Positions 23,644 through 36,188 of a stretch of DNA of 64,000 nt are shown here, piece by piece. Within the stretch, counting starts at the first letter, position 1, and every line of letters begins with the position of its first letter. Under the pieces are notes generated by a model. The model searched no databases and had not been told where the DNA came from. It worked only from the letters and a program-made list of their open reading frames with translations. A program made the position numbers and the translations under genes. Where the stretch lies: contig JAEUWY010000001.1 of assembly GCA_022059125.1 (NCBI GenBank), forward strand, positions 3,286,001 to 3,350,000, in the 5' to 3' direction. The DNA is from Corynespora cassiicola (taxonomy: Eukaryota > Ascomycota > Dothideomycetes > Pleosporales > Corynesporascaceae).

Positions 23644-25944
23644 TCAAGTCTCCCGTTCCGCCCATGACTGAATGATGCTCTCGTCAGTTTCATCGTACTC
23701 CTTGATCGTCACATTTTCCATATCGTCAACAAAAGTGTTCGCCTGCGCAAACTTGACCTTGGGCTGACGCCTTCTGTACACAACACTTCTCCACCCCTCC
23801 ACTTCATCATTTACCACGGACAGTCCTTCAAAAAGCCCACGACAGGCTTCTACATCCCCAATGCAAATCCATATAGGGAGGTCAGACAACATCTTCCACA
23901 ACACACCATTATCCACAGCCTCGATCTTGTCCACATTTACTTGTATCTCCAGCTGGCCCATTTCCTGATCAAATTGGACCTTTATAGCCTCATTGAATTT
24001 CCCTAGAAGCTGCATGAGAATGGCGAAGTAGGCCTGGCTGCGTGGTTCGCCCCAGCCCGGCGGAGAGCCATAGTTCTTCAAAAAAAAAAAATGTAGACTC
24101 TCTACGCCGAGATGAATGTACATAAGATGTACATATTGTTGCGGACTGAGCGGCTCGGCGCCTTCGGCACCGAATGTCTACCCAAGGCATTTGGAATACA
24201 TGATGACTGCTATCTTGAGGATCGCATAGCAATGTCCGACCCTCGAGGCGAGGTCGGTGAATTTGCTGTGAAAGCTTTCATGTTATTTGTAAAATCTGAT
24301 GATTGCCTTTTGGGCCGGGTCGTATCGTGGTGGGTCGCTTTCAATTGAAATTGAAATCCTCGTATCTTTCTTCTCGGAACAATTTGGAGGAGTTATGACC
24401 GAAGATCTGGCAAATTATTTTGAACGCATATTGGAAAGTGTATAAGTCTGCCTCATATGAAATTCAGTCTGATTGGGTCAAATTGTGTTCTGTGAGAGAT
24501 CGGCTCTCGAAGACCATGTGCTTGGCACCCACTTTATCTCGTGTTACTGCCCCCCTGCAATGGATTAGGTGAAATTTTGGATGATGAAATCTAGTCGATA
24601 ATTACAGCTGGCATCTGAATCGATGCCCTCCAAATGTTGGAGCTGCATTGAGCTAAAGCTGTGTAGACATGTATGAGTAATTGTTTCTTAATTGGAGCTT
24701 TTCGTGCTCACCATGGCAGCTGTACACTACAGGTTTACTGTCCCGTTCTTCGAATGGTACTATCTCCCGTGGTAGCTTCTTTAGCGAATCATCTAATTGC
24801 TCTACAAAACTCCTTAGGCGCTCCGTTTCTGCCTTATCAGGATTAAAAACTACTCCTTTCAACTGGGTACGCGTACCATGAGGATCACGATCGTGGTCTA
24901 CGAAGCCAAATATATATTCGACAGGTCCCTGCTAACAATTCCATCGAGCTGCGGATTTTTGTTGTAACTCGGACATACCCCACTCAAAAGAGTTTTTGTA
25001 GTAATATAGCGTAGAACCTGTGGGCTTGTTTTCAACCTCTATGGCTTTTTTAAGACTGCAAAATATGAATGTCAGCCCTATATTGGCTTTATATGATTAT
25101 ACTGTACTTTTAATAAAGATGAATGATAACCCACTGATTACAGACCGATGTTAACTCTTCTGAGAAGTCTTTGGTGGTAAATTTCATTTCTAGTCCGCAA
25201 GACAGTTTTTCCTGCTTGAAATGCACATTACCAGGCTTTACGCCGGCCAATGATACATGTAATGTCTTCTTAAATCAAGCATCCGTAGATTTGCTTAGCC
25301 TGGTAGTCACTGGTGATATATTTTCCTTAACCAAAAGTGTGTCTAACTGGGATATTTTCTCTTTCGACATTGCGGTTCCTGTTTAGTATGCCGAAGCTGT
25401 TTGGCCCGAGGTTGGCCCGAAATCTGGATACCCCAGGCGATAGGGAAGTGGGTTTGTCATAGCGGAGACGACATCTTTTAGTTCCCTTGAGTCGATGACG
25501 TGAAGAAGTTTGTTGATATTCTCCGCAGGTAGCCGAGGGATGAATATCTGTCCTTCTTCTCCCTGGGAAGAGTCGCCATCATGCAAGCACGCTCATGGCT
25601 CATCGCGCCTCATGACTCACATAACGATTACCGATGTTGAAGAGAAACATGCCCGCATAGCTGGTGAATGATTAAATTTGCTCAGCGGATAGACTACACT
25701 CGGCGGCAAGCTCATTCCATATACAATCACCACGGTGCTTGCTGACTGCAATGATGAAGTCGAAAATTTTCTCCGACTCTGGAGACGTTTGGTGTAGGAT
25801 AATTCGAGTACCTGCCCAGGCGGCCTTGCAAAAATACTGAGCGTATAGCCTTTCGTCATGGTAAAGCTTCTCATATTTATCTTTAATGGACAGGCGGTGG
25901 ATCCTGGCGTCCATATATGCATATTTGGGGTCGTGAGATGCCAT
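23644..25944 (-). pseudogene. Decayed dipeptidyl peptidase III (M49) gene
   Basis: Read on the minus strand, this locus aligns piece by piece with the open DPP III gene at 42414-44792. The copy starts at ATG 25944 with a matching first exon (RIILHQTSPESEKIFDF against RIILRQTSPESESIFDF) and shares the first intron position. The FVDHDRDPHGTR block and the C-terminal WRSV...KFAQAN block are also present. It carries at least five in-frame stops (25672-25674, 25383-25385, 25275-25277, 24341-24343, 24178-24180). Both zinc motifs are lost: the position of HELLGH (24395-24412) now reads CQIFGH, and EECRA now reads GHCYA. It cannot encode an active peptidase. The last 160 codons remain open, so decay is incomplete or recent there. 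Confidence 0.85.
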
Positions 25945-26426
25945 GGTAAGAATCGGGATATCAGATAAGTCGTGTCGAGGACACATGCTGCAGTGTTTTG
26001 CAAGACTTAGATGTTTATATATACAAAAGCACTTCTTTGTTGAATGCTGAATATGCAAGTTACAAAGGACATTTGTAGGGGTATTTATACTGTAATCTAT
26101 GACTGTTCAGCATCTCAGTCATAGTCTTTGTACCACGCCGCTGACTAAACTTCAGCCCTGCACCCACCTTGGCGCCAAACTACGCAGTCAATTAAAAATC
26201 ATGGATCTCTCGGGTTAACTCAAGGATGCTCATCCGCGGAAACCTACTCCTGTCAGCAAGTATCTTTCTCACAACTCGACCACCGCACAATCAACAGCAT
26301 AGTCCATATCATTTATATCGATTACCCTTCCCTCGCATAAAAAACGTGATAAAAACGGGTATACCCCCTCCTCCATCCCACCCACGCCATGCCTCCCGCC
26401 ATTCTCTCCCCAATTCACTCCTAAAT
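25945..26426. other. Intergenic
   Basis: This is the spacer between the start of the DPP III pseudogene and the stop of the LAA1 gene, both on the minus strand. It would contain the former promoter of the dead gene. Nothing else was recognised. Confidence 0.5.
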
Positions 26427-29400
26427 CTAAACCCCAAAATCCATCTTCAGCGCAATCCTTGGACCTCCATTCTCCACCTTGACCTCCTCCCTCCTGCCCT
26501 GCACGCTCCGTATCACCTCCTCCATAAACGCCTTCCTCTGCGGTTCCAACCCTTCGACCACGCTCCTGAACCCATGCGGCTCACTGCTCGCAACCTCCAT
26601 CAATCTCGCCGCCGTCTCCGCTCTAGCGCTGGCCTCCTTTCGCGCGCGTTCAAGCAGCGCAGGGATGATAATTTTCGTCGCGATACCGCGCTGTTCGGGG
26701 GACGGTAGGGTGGGGATGAACGCTGCGAGCGCGTGTGCGAGGGTCGAGCGGGACTCATCCAGACCTTCAAGTTCTGAAGGATTTGCCAGGAAGGATAGCG
26801 CATGGGGTAGGAGTAAGCTCGCAAGGGTGGTTTCAACAGCACCGCGCTTCGGTAGTAACAACAAGGAACGCACGCATCCAGCTGCGACCTTGGACGTCAT
26901 GCGATTCTGCAAGCAGTCGGCGAGGTCGGTCACAAAGCGCTCGAGGAGAGCATCGTGCGGAGAGAAGGCGGGTGCCGAACTGCTCAGCAGGATCGTAGTG
27001 GCAAGAATAGTGTTCTTCTCGCAGGCGAGGGCTGCATCAAAGGAGCGCTGCTGGGCCTGCTTGAGGATCGTGAGGAAGCGAGTTAGCGTTGCGCGGAGCT
27101 GATTGCTTGTATCGCTGTTCGGGGCGGGACCCGAAGTGATGCTCGTTATGAAGCGCTTGAAGATTGGAAGGGATTGGGGGACGACAGTCGCCTGGCAAGA
27201 GCCTGTTCCAAGGATAGTGGCGAATATGTGGAGAATGCAGGCGTGGAGGTCGGTCTTGATAATTGAAGGGAAGACTTGAGCTGCGTCGACGAGCGCTGAG
27301 AGAGCAGTCGTGAGAAGAGCGACTGCTTCTTCGTTGAGTTCATGGCGGACTAGGCATGTCAGTAAGCGTACAGAGTTTCATCATCACCAATACATACCGC
27401 TAGACTTGTTGTCGTCTAGGTTCGGCACCAAGCCCGTCAACACCAGAACCATAATTTTCGTCAGCTCAAACAGCTGGTCGATATCCTCGGATAAGTTTTC
27501 GTCCTCATTAGCAGCACTGCATCTGTTAGCATCATCCATCTCCAGCCAGTTAATTCACTGACCCTTGATCCCTTCTCGCCGAAGGATGTCCCAAGCACAA
27601 GTTCCTCGCAATCTCGACAATGACCGTCTGCACATTGAGCCCTTCGGTCAGTACCAGCCGATCCAGCATATCCATCGTCTCAGAAAAGACAACTTCCTGG
27701 TAGATCGCGTGTCCGGAAACAGACGGCCGCAGGATCTTCTTCAACGCCTGCAGAATCTCCAAAATCTGTTCCTTCGAAGCCTGCAAGTCTCCAGGCCGGC
27801 CCGCAAGTGCCTCGAAAGCCAAGCCGAACAGCACGAAGAAGAAAGCAACTGGCTCGTCGCGATACGGAATGTGGTCTGGCTTTCCGTTGACCGCAGACTC
27901 TGAGAACTCAGTCTTGCCGTCTAGAGCATCGAAGACGAATTCGCTATCCTGGTCAATCAAACTTGCAATAGCATCGACGAGGTTGAGCCACGATTGTTGG
28001 TAAAACTGTCCACTGTTAGAAGTTTCATGATCTGCACAGCATCGGAAACTCTCACCTTGAGCAAAGTCTCACGGTTCAACGCTGCATAGATGGTATCCAA
28101 ACTGCCCGCCATAGATGCCGAGCCCATGGATGAAATATCGGGCTCAAACCTCAACCGCGCATACTCCCTAAGTGACGACAGCCATAACGGTGTAAGCTTG
28201 GCAATGTGCGGCTTCAAAACGTCGACAAGGTAGGCCTGCTCGGCGCTAGCAATCTGCAGCTCAGCCCATGCCGAGAAAACAGACATCTTGACCATGACCT
28301 GCGCGTTCGAGCTGAGACCCTTGAGGTCGCCAATAGCCGCAGTCTCCGACTCACTGGAAAAATTCTCGAGCGCCGAAACGAGCAATTTGAGAATTCTGCC
28401 CATGCGCTCCACATCAGTGACGATTCCCGTAGATATGAAGGTCGCGCAGACATTCACTGCCTCGGCAGCCAACTCAGGCGATGAATCCGCCGCGAATGCA
28501 GGCGTGAGCGCAGATCCTATCTGTGCTTGGTACTGCTCCAAAAGAGTTGCTTCTGCAAAATCCGGATCGGGTGTCTTGCCAAAGAGCTTGAGAACCTGGT
28601 CAATAATCTTGAGGCCGCGGATGCGCAGTTGTACAACGCCAGCCGTAGACGCAGAGAATGCAATGCGCACGACATCAGCAATGCGCTGCTGCAATGCAAG
28701 AACGGACGGCGACTCTTCCCTAAACTGCGCTTCTTTGCTGACCATGGCCAAAAGCTCGCTAAGGCAGTCCATGCCAAAGGTGCGGACCTGCCACTTGAGC
28801 AGCTCTTGACTGGTTTGTGTGGGATTGGCGTCATCACCGGGCGCATTTGAAGCCGCGGCGAACCCTGCGACTTCTTCGTCAATCACATCAGTTGCACCAC
28901 CCTTGGGCTTTGTATCAGCCTTTTCTTCTGTCTCAGCAACCTTCTTAGTTTTGGTGAGAACTGAATGGCACCGCTGCACCCAAGCCGCCGTGTCTGTCAG
29001 CCCAGTCTGATGCAGCCAATTGCGAATAATGTTGCGGACGACCTCATGATCGGGATCCCTATCCAGAACATGCCAGAGTTGATCTTCCAAGCCAGGGTCG
29101 CCAGCTTTGATGACTTCCTCGGTGTTGCGGCGCATGAGGTTGTGCAGGCCATCCACAGCCATGTCGCGAATCTGCTCCGAGCCGCTCTCCACTGCCTGTT
29201 GCAATTGCTTGACGTATACCGCAAATTCCATATGACCAGGCGCATAGAGTGAGAGATGCTCTTGACATTTGAGACTCTCAATAACAACCAGTGGGTCAGC
29301 TTCTGTCTGGAATAGACCGATCAAGGTCATGATCATATCTCGCGCTTTCGCCATGTCTTGAAGATCGGGACCGAGGACGTTGATGGTGCTATCGATGCAT

Positions 29401-32400
29401 CGTGCAATCACCGCTGGCGAAGGCAGGTCAATTTCCAGATTTGACGAGGCCAGCGAAATCGACTCGTCATTATGCGTGTCCGCAGCGTAGAGCTGAGCAA
29501 GCATTCCTAGCGTGCTCGTCACGTAGCCCGAGAATGTCAAGCCGGCCGAATCCGCAACCTTGGACAAACTATCCAACGCCCAGAAATGCACAACCGGATG
29601 CGGGTCGTTGCTCAGCGACATTAATATTCCCAGTATATTCTTGAGGTGGAAACCCGCAGCCATCCCTCCGAGCTGCGAATGTATACAACCCAAAGCGACT
29701 GCGTATCCAGAGCGCGCATTCGGTTCTCTATTCGCGACGATCTGGTCCACGAGGTAGTTGACTTCAGTTCCGGTGAATGCATTTCCAGAGCTATTGCAAA
29801 GGCGACCAAGAGCTTCTCCAGCGACATTGCGGACGTATGGATCGGGGAGGACAACAAACAGCTGGATGGTGTTAACGGTAGTCCCTATTGATGTTACTTT
29901 TACTCACGTGCAGCAGATCCTGCATAACCTTCTCGACAGCAGGACTCTTCAAATCGCCAGGCGTTGACCTCGTTTCCTTGACTGACACTTTCAGTGTAGC
30001 AAGAAGGGCATATGCAATGTTGGCCATCATCGCGGCCTTTCTGCTCGTATCTCTCTGGAGACTGCTACCCGCAAGGAAAGAGGTAAGCTGCTCTAGTATG
30101 CTTTCCTGGATCTTGGGCGTCTGCAGCGGGAGGCAAATGGCAAAGAGCTGCAGCGCCGCATTGACAACCTCTGTCGCCGGCGGGTCTGGCAATGCGGCAA
30201 TATCGTTTGATCTCCCAACGTACAAGGAGATTGAATCGTGTTCGCGGGCGCCACATATGGGCGAAAGGAGCGTGCGGTCAATGGTAGCTTCAGGCCCATG
30301 TCTCGTAACCCAATGATGTCGTCCGCCAGTATCGTGCTCTCCCTGTAACGGGACGATGTCGAAGCCCTTGATAAGGCCCGTCACCCCGAAACCGCAGTTG
30401 TCTGCCACATCCCATATGCTTTCAAAGTTGCCCGCCGAGCTCGCAATCGCCGTGCTGAGGGAACTAGGGGTGTAATTGTCGGGGTCAGCAAACGCCGACA
30501 CTGCAAAGGGCAAAAGGTTCGACTGGAGAAGGACCTCGGTGCTCCCGGCGGGGCTCAGGTCGACAAGCTTCGTGTAGCACTGCAACACCCTCCTCCTCAC
30601 CATCAAGTCAAAATCATGCAGCTGCAGGGCTGGAGAAAGTCGTTGCGAGATATCATCCGTCGTCCTCCTCTGCGGTAACGTGTTCAAAAACATGGTCGTG
30701 TTCTGCAGCATGGCAGCAAGCCTCTTGGTTACATCCAGCGTCAACAACCTGCTGTTAAACTCCAAGAATGTCAAAATCGAGCCCAACGCACATTCTCGCA
30801 CATGCGCCAGAAAGCTGAGTTCCAACAAATTCCGCTGCACTGCATTGTCCCTGTTCAGCGGCTTTGGCAGCGCATTCTTCCAGAGCAGCAACAGCTGCGA
30901 GAGGTGAATCTTTGCAAAGTTGGGCCCGAGGGTCATAAGTCCGCCTATTAAGATCCATGCGACCTGTATCTGTGTCGACGAGATTCGCAAATCAGAATTG
31001 CTGCTCGACTTGAGCAGGGATGTTGCTTGCTGGAGCACTCTTGAATTGACGTCGACGGAGCCGTGCAGGGGCTGGGAAGTAGACGTGCTTAGGATAGCTG
31101 AAAGACCATTCGCAAGGCCGACACAACGCCTTGGGGACTGTCGCGGGCCTCCTAAGAGGCCTAGCTCGCGGTTGACGCTGTTCATGCATATCGTGACGGC
31201 AGGTAACAGCTGGAGCGGACACGCCAGCACAAATGAGCGCAAGCACGCCGACGCAGTCACCTGGACCGTATAACTCGGATGCTGAAGCACCTGCAAAAGC
31301 CCATCTCTACAAGAATCCGCAATGGTGTTGGCAGCAGACCCAAGGCTGACAAACAGCGAGGAAAGCGTGCTAAGGGCGCCGATCAGCGTCTGTTTCGACG
31401 GCTCGGGCCGTTCCTTGAGCACCTGCGGATAGTCCTTGAGAATGTCGTTGACGAGGAAGCGTGCAGCATTGAGCTGTCCCGACTCGCCCAGCATCTCACG
31501 TCCTATCACTGTCTCCAGAATGACGGCCACATACTTTCTGGTGCTCAGCGTACGGTAGCGGTTCTGCACAATCACGGGGCTACTGAGGAGATCCACAAAG
31601 AAATGGCGCGCAATGTCGGCATACTTGGTCTCCACGACGTGCTCACCCAGGCCTTTTAGAGTCTTCATGTAGCAGACGGCGAGCGCAGCTCTTCCGCGGG
31701 TGCCAGTAGCCGGTCTGCAGTAGTGAGTAGACAGCACCTTGAGCGCGGCAGTAATCGTAAAAGTGATCCTCGTGGCTGACTTCTTCGGCGCAGGCGAGTC
31801 GGGGCGCTCGATGATATCCTCGTCGCCTTCCAGTTCGCTGGGCTTCTTGCTCATGCGCTTGTTCGTTTTGGACCGTTTGAGCGTCATCTCTACAGGTGCC
31901 GTCTCGGAGTAGTTCTTGACAAGGGAGGCGCTGATGCACGATGCTGCAGCATGTCTGACGGAGGCTGAGCCGCTTTCAATCGTCTTCCACAGCGCATTCT
32001 GCAGCTTGTCGAAATCGGTCGAATTATCGAAGAATGGCGTGTGTCGCACAAGCTGCTCGAGGCAGTAGCACGCATTGGTCTGTACGAGCTGCGACTTGTC
32101 CGTCGACGAGGCGGTACGGCCCTGTTTCCACGCGGTGCGCGCCACCTGCTCGTCTGCAGAATGCCCGACGCCCTTGAAGACACGGCCCAACGCCTTGAAC
32201 ACGGTCGCGCGCAGCCCCGTGTTGCTCTGCGAGAACTTGATCATGGAGATGAGGGTCGTAGCGGCGAGCGGGGAGAGGCCGATGGCGCTGTCACCAGCAG
32301 CCTCGAAGACGGCGCCCAGGCAGTGCGCGGCAGCGTGCTTGACGCGGACATCCTTCTCTGTCTTGCCTGCAGCGCCGAGCAGGCCGATGAGCTCGTTGAT

Positions 32401-32721
32401 GGACTCGAAGAGCAGTTTGCGGTCGCCCTTGCCGAAGATGCCTGCAAAGGCCCTTCCCAGGTTGTTCCGGATTACTCTGGTCGGGGCGGGGGAGGCCAGA
32501 TTGATGATCTGGAAGAGCTCCTTCTTGATGTATATCTGATGGGCGGACGCGCCGTCAGCATCCAGCGAGGCGACATGGCGCGCGAGATCGGCCGTAAAGG
32601 TCAGCAGATACAGGTCCTGCTGCTCTGAGGGCAGGGCGTGGAGCTTCTGGATGTCGAGCTCGGGGTTGGACGTGGTCGACGCCGCGGCGCCGTTTGTGGA
32701 GGGGGGTTCCTGCGCCGCCAT
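26427..32721 (-). CDS. LAA1: HEATR5/LAA1-family HEAT-repeat protein
   Basis: Five exons (29908-32721, 28056-29861, 27563-28005, 27398-27522, 26427-27349) join in frame to 2036 aa, close to the roughly 2000 aa usual for HEATR5/Laa1. The protein is alpha-helical HEAT repeats from about residue 40 to the end, with conserved family segments near the start (SPAPTRVIRNNLGRAFAGIF, KHAAAHCLGAVFE, TVFKALGRVFKG). A middle block includes LGCIHSQLGGMAAG and HPVVHFWALDSLSKVAD. In yeast, Laa1 binds the clathrin adaptor AP-1 and helps place it on trans-Golgi and endosomal membranes; the same role is expected here. Introns are 46, 50, 40 and 48 nt. It is divergent from the TACO1 gene, with 226 bp between the start codons. 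Confidence 0.92.
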
Positions 32722-32947
32722 ATGGTCGCTGGTGTGTGGATTAGAAGATGTGGGGATGAATGCCGGAGGTTGTGCGCGCGACTCACATGGCGGGGCGGGG
32801 CGGAAGGGAGCGATGTATATGGGCGTGTGGAGGTTGTTGGCCTGAGGTGGGTGGGTAGGTGGGCTGCGGAGTTTCCAGATTCACCTCCGTCGCTTGGCAT
32901 GTCAGACCCCTACGTGAAATTTATCCCGACCTCTTGTCCGCGCAGCC
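32722..32947. promoter_or_regulatory. Shared divergent promoter LAA1 / TACO1
   Basis: Only 226 bp separate the two start codons, so both genes must draw their core promoters from this interval unless transcription starts inside the neighbour. It is GC-rich, with no clear TATA box, as is usual for fungal housekeeping genes. Confidence 0.6.
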
Positions 32948-33999
32948 ATGTCGTCGATTCTGTTTCCCATGTCCGCACCGTTTCGCACATTAATTGAACC
33001 CTCGTTTGCGCGCAGCAATGCCGCTCAATGCGTCTGTCGCCGCCCAGCGCGCGCGTCTAGGGTACGCAGCGAACAGCTCCGGTGCCTGAGCAGCACCCCG
33101 AGCGCATGGTCAGGCCATTCGTACGTATACAGAGGCATTGATATAGCAAAGAGGAGAGGCTAAGACGAAACGTAGAAAATGGGCGACTATCAAGCACGAC
33201 AAGGGCAAAAATGACGCTGCAAAGAGCAAGCAGCGCTCCCTCTTCTTCAAGGATATCTCCAACGCCGTTAAAGGTGCACCTCTCTCGATTCTGCTCCCCA
33301 GCAACATCCCCTGACTTTTGTCATGTAGTCGGCGGTCCCGATCCCAACATGAACCCCCGCCTCGCCCTCGCCCTCGCGACCGCCAAAAAGAATGCCGTCC
33401 CGAAAGCCAACATCGAAGCCGCCATCGCGCGCGGCCAGGGCCTCTCCGCCACAGGCGCAGCTCTCGAATCCATTACCCTGGAAGCCATGCTTCCCCCTTC
33501 GGTGGCCGTAGTAATCGAGTGCCAGACCGAGTCCAAGCTCAAGACGCTGGCGGACCTGCGATTGCTCGTCAAGGAAGCGGGCGGGAACGTGTCGACAGTG
33601 AGCTTCATGTTTGAGAAGAAGGGGCGCATCATCTTGCGGAAGAAGGAGGGCATGGGTGTCGACGAGGTGTTGGAGCCTGCTCTCGAAGCTGGCGTGTTGG
33701 ACGTTGTCGAGGACGATGAAGGCCGCATCGTGCTCTTCACGGAGCCCGCGCAGACGAAAACTACGGCCGAGACGCTGGCCAAGGAGCTGGACGTGGAAAT
33801 TGAGGAGAGCGAGATTATACACGATCCCAACGAGGATACCAAGGTTGCGCTAGACGACGAGACGGCCGCACGCGAGCTCAACTCGTTCCTTGAAGACGTG
33901 CACGAAGTTTCTGGACTACAGGCCGTATATGCCAATTTTACCAAAGGCACAATCCCCGAAGATTTGTGGGCCGAGATGAGGAGCCGGGTTGCCGCTTAA
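32948..33999 (+). CDS. TACO1/YebC-family mitochondrial translational activator
   Basis: Three exons (32948-33120, 33176-33273, 33329-33999) give 313 aa. The splice at 33120/33176 restores the hallmark AGHSKWATIKHDK motif of the YebC/TACO1 family (here SGHSKW), and the next splice restores VGGPDPNMNPRL. The GDP/N-P-R-L turn and the later AIARG segment are family signatures, and the three-lobed YebC fold is covered to the end. About 55 residues before SGHSKW are rich in Arg, Ser and Ala with few acids and end LRCLSSTPSAW, typical of a mitochondrial presequence. Human TACO1 supports COX1 translation. Two genes of cytochrome oxidase biogenesis (this and PET100) converge here, 227 bp apart. Confidence 0.93.
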
Positions 34000-34226
34000 T
34001 AGAACGTGTGGGAGTGAACCCCCGCGCAGAGGGGGGGTGTATTTTGTAGGATATGATACACTACTGTACAACAATGTACACGATCGTTGCGAGCCCGCCA
34101 ACGCCTTTCAATGCATACACTTATTTCCTCTCTGCTGCTGCTGCTTCTTCTTCTTTCATGGCCCTGAGTTGTAGAATATGGGTTCCTCCACTGCAATTCC
34201 AACTTTGCGTGGCAACATTGCGCCGC

Positions 34227-34649
34227 CTACTCCTCCCTCTCCCTCATCATCTCCGCGAGCCTCCTCTGGTCGGCCTCCCTCGCCCTCTTCACCTCCAGGT
34301 TCTTCGCCTTGATGCGCTCAAGCTCCTTTTTGATCTCCTCGCGCTCGAACGGAATCTTGTGCGTCTGACCCTCCTTGGGCCAAAAGTCTGGGACGCTGAA
34401 CCGGTTGTCGAGGTTGGTGCCGAAGTAGTACATTACGCCGATGGGGAAGAGAATGTACATTCCGAACTAGATTTATTCCATTAGCAACGAAGAGGGCAAG
34501 GGAAGTAGCGAGAAGGGCAGTCTCGTGCGTGCGATGCGGTGCAGTGCGGAGACGGAGCGGAGAATCAATGCACATGGACGGATGGACCTTGCGGAGACGG
34601 GGGTGGAGACCCCACATACCTTGAAGACTTCGAGATTAGGGCCCGCCAT
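34227..34649 (-). CDS. PET100: PET100-like cytochrome c oxidase assembly protein
   Basis: Two exons (34620-34649 and 34227-34466) encode 89 aa. The first exon is only ten codons (MAGPNLEVFK), and the join to FGMYILFPIGVMYYFGTNLD gives the standard Pet100 start: a short N-terminus, one membrane helix with an FPIG turn, then FSVPDFWPKEG and a charged helical C-terminal tail (REEIKKELERIKAKN). Pet100 sits in the inner mitochondrial membrane and helps assemble complex IV. The length fits the family. The intron is 153 nt. Confidence 0.9.
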
Positions 34650-35191
34650 TGTGTATGCGATTGTGCGTGGAGTCTGTTCCGTGGGCGTGTTGGGCGCTTG
34701 TACCTGTTGCGACCTCGTGGAGTGATGCAGTCGTTGGATTATTTCTGCGGCGATTCTTCGGAGATGCTCCGGCCAACCAATCAGCGAGTCACCGTCATCT
34801 GATTATCGATGCATTATCGATAACGGCTTCACATGCGCAGGGACCTCGGAATGCGCGCCGCCTATTCGCGACTCAGCTTGTCGTCCATGCATATGCATAT
34901 GATGATAGCATGCTGGCAGCTCTTAACTTGGACAATCCTGAGTGAGCAGAGAGTGTGAAGGATGAGTACGCGCCCCCATTGACGAATCACAGCGTATGCT
35001 TTTCCGCTCCGCATGCCGTCCCAAGTAGCCTCGGCTCAGAGAGCTTCACCCTCATTACTCTCGTAGCTGCTGTCATCTACATCTTTATACTCCACCCCCA
35101 AACACTCTCTCCACTTCCTAGCCTAGCATTACAAATATCCGGAGTTCCATACACTTCGTAAACACAGTCTTTCAAGTAAACTACAGCAACA
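34650..35191. promoter_or_regulatory. Divergent intergenic region PET100 / ECI1-like
   Basis: 542 bp between two divergent start codons, so it holds both promoters. Sequence near 34900 repeats short ATGCATATGCATATG-like units of unknown meaning. No ORF was supported. Confidence 0.5.
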
Positions 35192-36070
35192 ATGGCAGAA
35201 GACGGCATCCTCATCGAATACCGCGGCAAAATCGCCATCATCACCCTCAACCAGCCTAAAAAGCTAAATGCGCTGAACCAGGACCTCTACTACAAGCTCG
35301 CCCTGGCGATGCAAGAAGTCGCCGCCCGCGACGACATCACCATCACCGTCCTCACGGGCAAAGGCCGCTTCTTCTCCGCGTACGCATTCCCGCTTCCTTA
35401 CATCCCCATGCTAACCCATACCCCCAGCGGCGCCGACGTCTCCATCGGCTCCTCCACCGCCGACTCCTCAGACCCCTCCTCCCTCCACGCCCACTGGCTC
35501 AAATCCTTCGTGACCAACAACCTCCACATAACCCACACCTTCTACACGCACCCCAAGATCCTGGTGACTGCGCTCAACGGCCCCGCCGTCGGCCTCTCCG
35601 CCGCCCTAATCGCCTTCTCCGACTTCATCTACGCCGCGCCGCATGCCTACCTGCTGACGCCCTTTTCGTCGCTCGGCCTCGTCGCCGAGGGCAACGCGAG
35701 TGTGGGCTTCGTGCGGCGCCTCGGCATCAGCAAGGCCAACGAGGCGCTCATCATGAGCAAGCGGATTAGCTGCGAGGAGCTTGTGCAGACAGGGTTTGTG
35801 AACAAGGTGGTGGATGTGGGAAGCAAGGGCAAGGACGACGGGGGCAGGTTCTTGGACGAGGTGCTGCGCGAGGTGCAGGATAGGTTGGGGGATCATTTGA
35901 ATGCGGAGAGTTTGCTCAAGATCAAGGCCCTGATTCGCAAGCCCGAGTTGGATACGTTACATAGGCAGGGGGTGGAAGAGGTGTTTGAAGGGTTCCAACG
36001 ATTTTTGAAGGGGGTGCCGCAGGAAGAGTTCATGAAGATTGCGAGTGGACAGAAGAAGCACAAGTTGTAA
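35192..36070 (+). CDS. Peroxisomal enoyl-CoA isomerase/hydratase (ECI1-like)
   Basis: Two exons (35192-35379, 35428-36070) give 276 aa of the crotonase superfamily. The splice creates FFSAGADVS, the first oxyanion-hole segment; the second is NGPAVGLSAAL. A Glu in GLVAEGNASVG lies where Eci1-type delta3,delta2-enoyl-CoA isomerases keep their catalytic acid, and the second Glu typical of hydratases is not evident. The last residues, HKL, resemble a type-1 peroxisomal targeting signal, which fits beta-oxidation of unsaturated fatty acids in peroxisomes. The 48-nt intron (35380-35427) is a multiple of three without a stop, so intron retention would insert 16 residues next to the oxyanion hole. 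Confidence 0.88.
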   Translation: MAEDGILIEYRGKIAIITLNQPKKLNALNQDLYYKLALAMQEVAARDDITITVLTGKGRFFSAYAFPLPYIPMLTHTPSGADVSIGSSTADSSDPSSLHAHWLKSFVTNNLHITHTFYTHPKILVTALNGPAVGLSAALIAFSDFIYAAPHAYLLTPFSSLGLVAEGNASVGFVRRLGISKANEALIMSKRISCEELVQTGFVNKVVDVGSKGKDDGGRFLDEVLREVQDRLGDHLNAESLLKIKALIRKPELDTLHRQGVEEVFEGFQRFLKGVPQEEFMKIASGQKKHKL

Positions 36071-36188
36071 GACGACAAACACGATACGGCGGCGTCCAAG
36101 GAAATGGGGTATGCATAGAGCCGCCACCGCGGCGTAGGCGCCAACGTTGAAGTTGGAGCCGCGTTTGTTCATGGGTATATTGCTGTAC

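Noticed and set aside
25383..25450. Possible intron ending CTAAACAG that would remove the stop at 25383-25385 in the DPP III pseudogene
   Set aside because: It would delete the LGYP...SAY segment that aligns with the open paralogue, and the other stops and lost zinc motifs would remain.
33211..33328. Continuous ORF starting at 33211 as the TACO1 start
   Set aside because: It reads through the second intron and lacks the SGHSKW motif; the three-exon model from 32948 restores the family start and a mitochondrial presequence.
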